The position numbers were made by a program, and so were the translations under genes. 9,318 nt of DNA from contig VGCB01000063.1 in assembly GCA_016870235.1 (NCBI GenBank), positions 1-9,318 of the forward strand. Direction: 5' to 3'. Under the pieces are notes generated by a model. The model ran no database searches. It saw only the letters and a program-made list of their open reading frames with translations, and was not told the origin of the DNA. Positions 1 to 6,070 of the stretch are shown here, piece after piece; positions within the stretch are counted from its first letter, which is position 1, and every line of letters starts with the position of its first letter. Origin of the DNA: Actinomycetota bacterium. Its GTDB lineage: Bacteria > Actinomycetota > Thermoleophilia > Gaiellales > Gaiellaceae.

Positions 1-133
1 GCCTCGACATCGCCACCGGCATCCCCTTCCAGCTTGACAACGGATACCGACGACTTCGTCACAACCGAGCGGGTCCCTTCATTTTGATTCGAGTTCTAAC
101 TCCGTCCGGCCCCTTCCGTACCGTCGGTAGGGG
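1..133. other. Leader upstream of recJ; no confident gene
   Basis: No gene can be supported here. On the + strand the frame starting at base 3 uses almost only G or C at third codon positions for its first dozen codons (LDIATGIPFQLDNGY), which hints at the tail of an upstream gene. That frame has no stop before about 902 inside recJ, so it cannot end normally. On the - strand a GTG at 60-62 opens a frame to the left edge (VTKSSVSVVKLEGDAGG), also too short to judge. Bases 80-100 are relatively AT-rich, as a promoter region might be, but I find no convincing -35/-10 pair. Confidence 0.3.
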
Positions 134-2017
134 ATGCGCGACGGCCGCTGGACGATCACCGACCTCGATCTGCGGCACGCCGCGTCGCTCGCCGGTGAGC
201 TCGGCGTCAGCGAGGTCACCGCGGCCGTCCTCGTGCGCCGCGGGCTCGACACGCCCGAGGTCGCGCGATCCTTCCTCGCCGCAGCGTCCCCGGAGCACGA
301 CCCGAAGCTCCTCGGCGACATGGAGGCGGCCGTGGCGACGATCCGGAAGGCCGTCGACGAGGGCACGCGCATCTGCGTCCACGGCGACTACGACGTCGAC
401 GGCATCTGCGCGACCGCGCTCGCGGTCAAGATCCTCGCGGCGGCCGGTGCCGAGGTCGAATGGCTCCTCCCGAGCCGGTTCGAGGAGGGCTACGGGCTCG
501 CTGCGGACACCGTCGAGCGCGTCGCCGCGTCCGGCGTCGGCCTGCTTCTCACGGTCGACTGCGGCATCACCGCGGTCGAGGAGGTCGCGCAGGCCCGAGC
601 GCTCGGCCTCGACGTCGTCGTCACCGACCACCACCGGCCCGGCGAGACGCTGCCCGAGTGCCCCGTCGTCTCGACCCGGCCGACCGCGTACCCGTTCCCC
701 GAGCTCTGCGGCACCGGGGTCGTCTACAAGCTCGGGCAGGCGCTCCTCGGCCCGGAGCATCCCGTCCTCGCGCACAACCTCGATCTCGTCGGGCTCGCGA
801 CGATCGCCGACGTCGTGCCGCTCGTGGACGAGAATCGCGCGCTCGCGGCCGCCGGTCTGCGCGTGCTCGCCCGAACCGGAAAGCCCGGGCTGCAGGCGCT
901 GATGCGATCGGCCCAGGTCGATCCCGCCGCCGTCGACGCGACGGCGGTCGGCTTCCGGCTGGCCCCGCGGATCAACGCCGCCGGCCGGCTCGGCCGTCCC
1001 GACGTCGCGCTCCAGCTCATCCTCACCGAGGATCCCGCCGAGGCGACGCGTCTCGCCGCGGAGCTCGAGAGCCTGAACCGCGAGCGACAGACCGTCGAGG
1101 AGCGCATCCTGCGCGAGGCGATCGCGCTCGTCGAGGCATGGCCGGAGTCGAAGCGGCGGCGGCGCGGCTACGTCCTCTGGGGCGAGGACTGGCACGAGGG
1201 CGTGATCGGGATCGTCGCCTCCCGCCTCGTCGAGCGCTTCAACCGGCCGGTCGTGCTGATCGCCAGGGGGAGCCAGGGCTGGAAGGGCTCGGGGCGCTCG
1301 ATCGCGCGATTCGACCTGCACGGCGCGCTCGCCGCGTGCTCCGACCATCTCCGGCGCTTCGGCGGTCATCGCGCCGCCGCGGGCCTCGCGATCGACGCGC
1401 AGTCGCTCGAGCCGTTCGCCGAGGCGTTCGCAGCGCACGCGGAGGGTGTCCTCGTCGAGAGCGACCTCACCGCCGAGGTCGCGGTCGACGCCGTCGTCCC
1501 GGCCTCGGCGCTGACGCTCGAGCTCGCCCGCCAGCTCGAGCTGCTGGCGCCGTTCGGGCTCGGCAATCCGGACGTGACCCTGCTCGTCGCAGCCGTCGAG
1601 ACGGCGGACGCGACGACCGTGGGGGAGGGAAAGCACCTCCGGTTCCGCATCCGCCAGCACGGACGCGACGCCGGCAGCGCCATCGCCTTCGGGCTCGGCC
1701 GGGAGCTCGATCGGCTCCGGCGCGACGAGCGCTACGACGTCGCCTTCCGCCTGAAGGAGAACCGCTGGAACGGCGCCTCGTCGCCGCAGCTCGTCGTCCG
1801 GCGTCTCTTCGACACGGCCGAGGCGTACGAGTTGCTGCGCGCCCGGCTGCTGCGGCAGTGGCGGGCCGGAGAGGCCGCGTGGACGTCGCAGGAGCGCCGG
1901 ATCTTCGGCGAGCTCGCGCTGGGGGAGGCCGGCAGTCCCCGCCAGCTGCTCGAGTCCCCCACGTTCAGGGAACTGCTCGAGGAGCAGGCCGAGGCCGTCC
2001 TGGCCGCTGCCGCGTAG
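134..2017 (+). CDS. recJ: Single-stranded-DNA-specific exonuclease RecJ
   Basis: This 627-residue protein matches RecJ, the DHH-family 5'-3' single-strand DNA exonuclease that processes ends in recombination and repair in the cytosol; the length is usual for the family. The DHH domain shows HGDYDVDG (83-90), VDCG (141-144), DHH (165-167) and GLATIADVVPL (220-230), the metal-binding aspartates and histidines of the active site. The DHHA1 domain carries GWKGSGRS (382-389) and RFGGHRAAAGL (408-418). The OB-fold begins around PFGLGNPD (473-480). A C-terminal tail of about 70 residues follows. The ATG is supported by an in-frame TAG at 128-130 and by normal RecJ-like sequence from residue 6 on. 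The purine run AGGGG abuts the ATG with no spacer, so initiation is probably not classical Shine-Dalgarno. recJ lies 175 bp upstream of rel on the same strand. The family call is near certain. Confidence 0.96.
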   Translation: MRDGRWTITDLDLRHAASLAGELGVSEVTAAVLVRRGLDTPEVARSFLAAASPEHDPKLLGDMEAAVATIRKAVDEGTRICVHGDYDVDGICATALAVKILAAAGAEVEWLLPSRFEEGYGLAADTVERVAASGVGLLLTVDCGITAVEEVAQARALGLDVVVTDHHRPGETLPECPVVSTRPTAYPFPELCGTGVVYKLGQALLGPEHPVLAHNLDLVGLATIADVVPLVDENRALAAAGLRVLARTGKPGLQALMRSAQVDPAAVDATAVGFRLAPRINAAGRLGRPDVALQLILTEDPAEATRLAAELESLNRERQTVEERILREAIALVEAWPESKRRRRGYVLWGEDWHEGVIGIVASRLVERFNRPVVLIARGSQGWKGSGRSIARFDLHGALAACSDHLRRFGGHRAAAGLAIDAQSLEPFAEAFAAHAEGVLVESDLTAEVAVDAVVPASALTLELARQLELLAPFGLGNPDVTLLVAAVETADATTVGEGKHLRFRIRQHGRDAGSAIAFGLGRELDRLRRDERYDVAFRLKENRWNGASSPQLVVRRLFDTAEAYELLRARLLRQWRAGEAAWTSQERRIFGELALGEAGSPRQLLESPTFRELLEEQAEAVLAAAA

Positions 2018-2144
2018 GCCGGCCGGGTCGACTACCCGCCGAGGCGCGGCCTGGGGCCGATGACCTCGAAGGCGCGGACGAGCAGCCGGACGCGGAGCGC
2101 GAAGAGGAGACGATCGATCACCACGGGAATCTCACGTTCGAGGC

Positions 2145-2158
2145 GATCGGCGCCGATC
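2145..2158. promoter_or_regulatory. 14-bp perfect palindrome upstream of rel
   Basis: GATCGGCGCCGATC reads the same on both strands. It ends 34 bases before the rel ATG, so if rel is transcribed from its own A it covers about -48 to -35, touching the -35 region. That is a plausible operator position. GC-rich DNA produces such palindromes by chance fairly often, and no known regulator site is recognised. Confidence 0.3.
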
Positions 2159-2180
2159 CTGTAGGGAAACCGTCGAAAAG

Positions 2181-2186
2181 TAGACT
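2181..2186 (+). promoter_or_regulatory. Candidate -10 box of a leaderless rel promoter
   Basis: TAGACT fits the TAnnnT pattern of -10 boxes read by housekeeping sigma factors. It ends six bases before the rel ATG (2193), so it occupies exactly -12 to -7 if transcription starts at the A of the ATG. That is the arrangement of leaderless mRNAs common in actinobacteria. The 20 bases before the ATG contain no Shine-Dalgarno sequence, which agrees. No clear -35 hexamer is seen; GGGAAAC at 2164-2170 is upstream but does not fit the spacing. Confidence 0.45.
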
Positions 2187-2192
2187 GATCCC

Positions 2193-4400
2193 ATGACCGT
2201 CCTCGACGCAGATCGACATCACGGGAGCCTCGTCGAGGAGCTGATCGCCACCGTCGAGTTCTACAACCCCGGCGTCGACAAGGAGCTGATCCGCCACGCG
2301 TTCGACTACGCGCAGGCGCACCACGAGGGTCAGCTGCGGCAGTCGGGCGAGGAGTTCATCCGGCACCCGTGGGGTGTGGCCCAGATCTGCGCGCGCCTCC
2401 ACCTCGACGAGCAGACCATCGCGGCCGCCCTCCTCCACGACGTCGTCGAGGACACCTCCGCCGGGCTCGACGAGATCCGCGCCGAGTTCGGCCCCGAGAT
2501 CGCGCTGCTCGTCGAGGGCGTCACGAAGCTGACCCGGATCCAGTTCTCGAGCCGCGAGCAGGCAGAGGCCGAGAACTACCGGAAGATGATCGTCGCGATG
2601 GCGCAGGACGTCCGCGTCATCCTGATCAAGCTCGCGGATCGCCTCCACAACATGCGGACGATCGAGTACCTGGGCCGGCAGAAGCAAACCCAGAAGGCGA
2701 AGGAGACGCTCGAGGTCTACGCGCCGCTCGCCCATCGCCTCGGCATTCACGCGCTCAAGTGGGAGCTCGAGGACCTCTCGTTCCAGATCCTCCACCCCCG
2801 CAAGTACTCCGAGATCAAGGCCATGGTCGCCGACCGCCGCGCCGACCGCGAGCTCCAGGTCGACCGCGCCGCCGACGTGCTGCGCGAGGAGCTGCAGAAA
2901 GCCGAGATCCCCGCCGAGATCTCCGGCCGCGCCAAGCACTTCTACTCCATCTACGACAAGATGGCCAAGAAGGGCAAGGAGTTCAACGAGATCTACGACC
3001 TCACCGCGATGCGCCTGATCGTCGAGCGGAGCGGGGAGGAGGGCACGCGGGACTGCTACGGCGCCCTCGGGATCATCCACTCGTTGTGGAAGCCGATGCC
3101 CGGCCGGTTCAAGGACTTCATCGCGATGCCCAAGCTCAACCGGTACCGGTCGCTGCACACGACCGTGATCGGGCCGGCGGGCACACCGCTCGAGATCCAG
3201 GTGCGGACGCGCGAGATGCACGAGGAAGCCGAGCTCGGCGTCGCCGCCCACTGGCTGTACAAGCGCGGCCGTGCAGGCAAGGGCCAGGACGAGTGGCTCA
3301 CCTGGGTCAAGTCGCTGATGGACTGGCAGGGAGACGAGAACGACCCGTCCGAGTACATGAAGACGCTGCGGACGGACCTGTTCGACGACGAGGTCTACGT
3401 GTTCACGCCGCGAGGCGAGGTGAAGACGCTCCCGTCCGGCTCGACCCCGATCGACTTCGCCTACGCGGTGCACACCGACGTCGGTCACCGCACCGTGGGC
3501 GCCAAGGTGAACGGACGCATCGTGCCGCTGCACTACCGGCTGAAGAACGGCGACTTCGTCGAGATCCTCACCTCGAAGTCCGGACGCGGGCCTTCACGCG
3601 ACTGGATCACGCTCGCCGCCTCCTCCCGCGCCCGCAACCGGATCCGCCAGTGGTTCCAGCGGGAGTCGCGCGGCGAGACCGAGCAGCGCGGCCGCGAGAT
3701 GCTCGACTCGGCGCTCAAGCAGCAGAGCCTCCCGTACCGCAAGCTGCAGGGCTCGGCCGTCCTCGCCCAGGTGATCCGCGAGCTCGGGTTCAAGAAGGCG
3801 GAGGACTTCTACCTCGCCGTCGGCTCGCACAAGCTCGGGACCGGGCAGGTCGTCAACAAGGTGCTGCAGCGCCTGAAGACCGAGGAGGTGGCCGAGGAGC
3901 CGATCGTCTCCCTGAAGCCGGCGAAGTCACGACGGACCGTCGCAGGCGACAGCCTCGGGATCGTCGTCCCCGGCGTCGACGACGTTCTCGTCCGCCTCGC
4001 TCACTGCTGCAACGCCGTGCCCGGCGACGACATCGTCGGGTACATCTCCCTCGGCCGCGGCATCACGATCCACCGCGGCGACTGCCCCAACGTCCGCGCC
4101 CTGATGCGGAACCCGGAGCGGTTCACCCCCGTCGAGTGGGAGTCCGAGAACGCCGCCGCCACCTTCCGCGTCCGGATCGCCGTCGACGCCTGGGACCGGT
4201 CACGACTTCTCGAGGACGTCGCCCGCACCTTCTCCGAGCACGGTGCCAACATCGTCGCCTACGGCGGCGCCGTCGAAGACGGGATGGCCCGCAACTGGTA
4301 CACCGCCGAGCTCGGCGACGTCAAGGACATGCGCTCGCTCCTGAACGCCCTCCGGCAGCTCGACGCCGTGTTCGATGCGTTTCGGGTGACGCCGAATTAG
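2193..4400 (+). CDS. rel: Bifunctional (p)ppGpp synthetase/hydrolase, RelA/SpoT family
   Basis: This 735-residue protein is a full-length long RelA/SpoT homologue, which makes (p)ppGpp from ATP and GDP/GTP on starved ribosomes and also degrades it. The hydrolase (HD) domain keeps its metal and catalytic motifs: RHP (57-59), HDVVEDT (82-88) and KLADRLHNMRT (146-156), so hydrolysis should be active. The synthetase domain has YSIYDKM (251-257), IYDLTAMRLIV (267-277), RFKDFIAMPK (305-314) and LHTTV (321-325); RFKD is the RxKD form of bifunctional enzymes, not the ExDD form of mono-functional RelA. TGS is at about 395-460 (VYVFTPRGEV), the conserved-cysteine region at 603-631 (AHCCNAVPGD), and ACT at about 656-733. 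A slight oddity is NRYRSLHT where NGYQSLHT is usual. The ATG at 2193 has no Shine-Dalgarno sequence but sits just after a -10-like box. Repeat E1 begins 10 bases after the stop. Confidence 0.97.
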   Translation: MTVLDADRHHGSLVEELIATVEFYNPGVDKELIRHAFDYAQAHHEGQLRQSGEEFIRHPWGVAQICARLHLDEQTIAAALLHDVVEDTSAGLDEIRAEFGPEIALLVEGVTKLTRIQFSSREQAEAENYRKMIVAMAQDVRVILIKLADRLHNMRTIEYLGRQKQTQKAKETLEVYAPLAHRLGIHALKWELEDLSFQILHPRKYSEIKAMVADRRADRELQVDRAADVLREELQKAEIPAEISGRAKHFYSIYDKMAKKGKEFNEIYDLTAMRLIVERSGEEGTRDCYGALGIIHSLWKPMPGRFKDFIAMPKLNRYRSLHTTVIGPAGTPLEIQVRTREMHEEAELGVAAHWLYKRGRAGKGQDEWLTWVKSLMDWQGDENDPSEYMKTLRTDLFDDEVYVFTPRGEVKTLPSGSTPIDFAYAVHTDVGHRTVGAKVNGRIVPLHYRLKNGDFVEILTSKSGRGPSRDWITLAASSRARNRIRQWFQRESRGETEQRGREMLDSALKQQSLPYRKLQGSAVLAQVIRELGFKKAEDFYLAVGSHKLGTGQVVNKVLQRLKTEEVAEEPIVSLKPAKSRRTVAGDSLGIVVPGVDDVLVRLAHCCNAVPGDDIVGYISLGRGITIHRGDCPNVRALMRNPERFTPVEWESENAAATFRVRIAVDAWDRSRLLEDVARTFSEHGANIVAYGGAVEDGMARNWYTAELGDVKDMRSLLNALRQLDAVFDAFRVTPN

Positions 4401-4410
4401 GTCCATGCCT

Positions 4411-4556
4411 GGCCGTGTTCTCGCGCGTCCGGTGGAGTGAGGGACCGAGGTACCAGACGCGCGAGAGCACGGCCCCGCTCGGGTAGGGCTGGGATTCGAG
4501 TCGATCGATTCGTTTCCTGAAGCCAGGGGAACGGGGTTCCCCTAGGGAACCCCTCC
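4411..4556 (+). repeat. Composite hairpin element E1, just after rel
   Basis: E1 is the + strand copy nearest rel. Its first hairpin pairs 4411-4433 with 4452-4474: 23 positions with one mismatch and one G-U pair, around an 18-nt loop. The loop also resembles that of E3/E4 read on the - strand, for example GGTACCAGACGCGCGAG at 4449-4465. After about 40 nt of spacer comes a second module, 4515-4556, starting TCCTGAAGCCAGGGGAAC, with stem 4525-4532/4536-4543. The first hairpin could act as a strong transcription barrier after rel, although no U-run follows it. I infer a mobile or spreading REP-like element; no transposase is present to prove it. Confidence 0.7.
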
Positions 4557-4583
4557 GGGACTCGAGTCACGCATCTGCCTTTC

Positions 4584-4665
4584 CGCGTCTGGCTTAGGTA
4601 GCAGACGCGCGCACTCCCGGATCCTGAAGCCAGGGGAACCGGAGGTTCCCCTGGGGAACCCCTCC
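4584..4665 (+). repeat. Composite hairpin element E2 (shortened copy)
   Basis: E2 has the same order of parts as E1, E3 and E4. The first hairpin is reduced to an 8-bp stem (CGCGTCTG 4584-4591 with CAGACGCG 4602-4609) around a 10-nt loop that keeps TTAGGTA. Then come GGATCCTGAAGC (4619-4630), identical to the spacer of E4 read on the - strand, and an 11-bp hairpin 4630-4640/4644-4654 with loop GGA. The following GGGGAACCCCT repeats the left arm, so the right arm could pair with either side. Module 4622-4665 aligns with 4515-4556 of E1 with only a 2-base gap and few mismatches. Confidence 0.7.
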
Positions 4666-4705
4666 TCGTGTCCTGAATTGGATGGGGCGTCGGATGTTCG
4701 CGAGG

Positions 4706-4727
4706 CCGTCCGACTGAAGTCGGACGG
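4706..4727. repeat. Small hairpin S1 with TGAA loop
   Basis: CCGTCCGAC and GTCGGACGG form a perfect 9-bp stem around TGAA. Read on the - strand its centre is GTCCGAC-TTCA-GTCGGAC, the same design as S2 but with two base pairs exchanged in a compensatory way. This implies a family of hairpins in which the structure rather than the exact sequence is kept. Confidence 0.6.
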
Positions 4728-4761
4728 GGGAGAAGAGCGGACTGCCCCCTGGAGCTCCCGC

Positions 4762-4779
4762 GTCTGGCTTCAGCCAGAC
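4762..4779. repeat. Small hairpin S2 with TTCA loop
   Basis: GTCTGGC (4762-4768) and GCCAGAC (4773-4779) pair perfectly around TTCA. The 10-mer CTGGCTTCAG is the reverse complement of CTGAAGCCAG in E1 and E2, so these hairpins and the E elements share sequence. About 60 bases from here resemble the stretch beginning at S3. Confidence 0.6.
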
Positions 4780-4852
4780 ACGTCCAGCAGACGCCGTGGA
4801 CCGGCACGGCAGCAGGACATCTGAAGCCCCGACCTCGTGCAGTTGCATCTGC

Positions 4853-4947
4853 GGGGGTCAGGGGGACCGTCCCCCTGCTGCAGGATCCGCAGGCTCGCGC
4901 GTCTGGTACCTGGGTCCTGCGCCCACCAGACGCGCGAGCCTGCGGCA
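4853..4947 (-). repeat. Composite hairpin element E3 (95 bp, copy 1)
   Basis: E3 contains a 20-bp perfect inverted repeat, 4887-4906 with 4926-4945, around a 19-nt loop, plus a 19-bp palindrome of 9-bp arms around one base at 4859-4877 (CAGGGGGACCGTCCCCCTG). Read on the - strand the order of parts matches E1 and E2: long hairpin, GGATCCTGCAGC spacer, short hairpin. It is identical to E4 at 94 of 95 positions. The difference is at 4880 (G here, T in E4). On the - strand E1, E2 and E4 all have TGAAGC at this point, so TGCAGC in E3 looks like the derived state. Confidence 0.9.
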
Positions 4948-4957
4948 GCAAGGAACA

Positions 4958-4975
4958 GCCTGGCTTCAGCCAGAC
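4958..4975. repeat. Small hairpin S3 with TTCA loop (imperfect)
   Basis: CTGGC (4960-4964) and GCCAG (4969-4973) pair around TTCA. One mismatch (4959 with 4974) and one further pair follow outward. S3 is a diverged copy of S2 and marks the start of the second tandem unit. Confidence 0.5.
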
Positions 4976-5046
4976 GCGTCCAACGGACGCCCGACACCGC
5001 CACGGAGAGCAGAACACCGTCGCCGTGACCCGTGCTGGTGTCCGCA

Positions 5047-5141
5047 GGGGGTCAGGGGGACCGTCCCCCTGCTTCAGGATCCGCAGGCTCGCGCGTCTGG
5101 TACCTGGGTCCTGCGCCCACCAGACGCGCGAGCCTGCGGCA
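5047..5141 (-). repeat. Composite hairpin element E4 (95 bp, copy 2), overlapping the DsbA-like gene
   Basis: E4 is a near-exact copy of E3. Its 20-bp perfect arms are 5081-5100 and 5120-5139, and its 19-bp palindrome is 5053-5071. Bases 5074-5141 lie inside the minus-strand DsbA-like ORF and encode its final residues and TGA stop (5074-5076). On the - strand it follows directly after the codon for Trp288 of that protein, so as RNA it would be a large hairpin at or across the 3' end of the mRNA. No U-run follows the stems. Confidence 0.9.
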
Positions 5142-6006
5142 ACCAGACAGCGTCGTCGCCGAGGGGGCGGCGGACGGCGCGGCCGGCGGCGACGAGCTCG
5201 AGCAGGGCGAGCTCGGCGGCGGTGCGGTCGGGGGCGTCGTTGCCGCGGACGAGGAGCGCGGTCATCTCCTGCGTCGTCAGGCCGCGGGGGAAGAACGCGA
5301 GGATCTCACCCGGGTCGTCGGGGACGGGGCGCCTCGTGCCGCCGGGAATCAGGTTGGCGACGCACACGTCGTAGGACTCCACCGTCTGCCATCCTCCCGC
5401 CTCGAGCCGCCGTCCCTCGTGCTCGAGCACGAGCGACGGCGCCGTGTAGCGCACCGGACCGTCCGTCGTCGCGGACTTGCCCTGCAATTCGGTCGGCGAT
5501 CCTGCTGCGGTGCGCGCCTCCGCCCGGTCGCGCTCGTACGCCTCCTCGACCTCCGGCGTCCCGATCGCGGCCATCACCGCCGCGATGTCGATCCCCTCGA
5601 CCCCGCCGATCGCCTCGGCGATCGCGTCGTCCTCGTCGAGGACGAGCGTCGTCGTGAACCACCCGAACTGGAGCGCACGGAAGACGGCCCACTCGCTGCC
5701 CGGATACAGCAGCCGTGCAGCGACGACGGCCCGGCACGCGCGGCCCGTTCCCACGACCCGCGCGCGCGGCGCAGGCGAGAAGGGCATCCCGAAGCGTCGG
5801 AAGCTCCGGGCGTACCCCTGGGCCGAGCCGAGCGGCGTGTAGCCACGCTGGACGTACTGCTCGGCGCGCTCGGTCAGCCCGATCAGCACGAGTCGCCAGT
5901 CGAGCTGATCGCCGTAGCGCCACTCGAGCACGCGGAGGGCCGGATTCGCCGAGTAGCCCCAAGGGCACCCGGCGTCGTTGAAGAGCGTCGCGCGAACGGG
6001 CGTCAT
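5074..6006 (-). CDS. DsbA-family (thioredoxin-fold) protein with C-terminal winged-helix-like region
   Basis: The 310-residue product resembles DsbA/FrnE-type thioredoxin-fold proteins, including the 2-hydroxychromene-2-carboxylate isomerase group. LFNDAGCPWGYSANPA (8-23) is the first strand and active-site loop, but the motif is CPWG: the second cysteine of CxxC is missing, so a disulfide-exchange role is doubtful and a glutathione-transferase-like or monothiol role is possible. An alpha-helical insert spans about 45-165, and TAPSLVL (188-194) is the likely cis-proline loop. Residues about 235-288 (LTTQEMTALL, LVAAGRAVRR) look like a small winged-helix domain, which is inference. There is no signal peptide, so it should be cytosolic. 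The start is fixed by a TAG three codons upstream; AGGAG abuts the ATG. Residues 289-310 and the stop lie in repeat E4 and are probably not native. It is convergent with rel and divergent from nifJ. Confidence 0.85.
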   Translation of the reverse strand: MTPVRATLFNDAGCPWGYSANPALRVLEWRYGDQLDWRLVLIGLTERAEQYVQRGYTPLGSAQGYARSFRRFGMPFSPAPRARVVGTGRACRAVVAARLLYPGSEWAVFRALQFGWFTTTLVLDEDDAIAEAIGGVEGIDIAAVMAAIGTPEVEEAYERDRAEARTAAGSPTELQGKSATTDGPVRYTAPSLVLEHEGRRLEAGGWQTVESYDVCVANLIPGGTRRPVPDDPGEILAFFPRGLTTQEMTALLVRGNDAPDRTAAELALLELVAAGRAVRRPLGDDAVWLPQARASGGRRTQVPDARACGS

Positions 6007-6070
6007 CTCTCCTGTTTCTACCTTGTGCGGCGGGGGAGCGGCGTACGGTGAGCCGAGGGGATGCAGGCTG

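Larger units (their letters stand above)
4762..5141. repeat. Tandem duplication of an S hairpin-linker-E unit, about 195 bp
   Basis: Two consecutive units, 4762-4947 and 4958-5141, have the same order: a TTCA hairpin (S2 or S3), a linker of about 75 bases, and a 95-bp E element (E3 or E4). The E elements are offset by exactly 194 bases. The linkers are recognisably related near their start (CAGACRCGTCCARCRGACGCC) and more loosely further on, while the E parts differ at one base in 95. Uneven divergence suggests gene conversion, selection on the E parts, or a more recent arrival of the E parts. Confidence 0.6.

Noticed and set aside
34..39. TTGACA as a -35 box for recJ
   Set aside because: Perfect hexamer, but no -10-like sequence lies 15-19 bases downstream.
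3..60. C-terminus of a phosphoglycerate-mutase-like gene (LDIATGIPFQLD)
   Set aside because: The resemblance is faint and the frame has no stop before about 902, inside recJ.
59..1660. Long antisense open frame over recJ
   Set aside because: Arg/Asp/Glu-rich low-complexity product typical of the reverse strand of a GC-rich gene; recJ motifs are unambiguous on the + strand.
2024..2038. Terminator after recJ (CGGGT/ACCCG)
   Set aside because: Only a 5-bp stem without a U-run; expected by chance at this base composition.
4411..4474. Classical rho-independent terminator
   Set aside because: The stem is strong but no U-run follows on the rel strand, so it is reported as a repeat hairpin only.
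2369..4486. Long + strand frame overlapping rel
   Set aside because: Arg/Pro-rich shadow of rel in another frame; no recognisable domain.
4397..5017. 206-residue minus-strand frame across the repeats
   Set aside because: It is a translation of E3, E2 and E1 hairpins; open only because GC-rich repeats have few stops.
4853..5141. CRISPR array
   Set aside because: Only two 95-bp copies with a 99-bp gap that contains a diverged repeat of the upstream stretch; the lengths do not fit repeats and spacers, and no cas gene is present.
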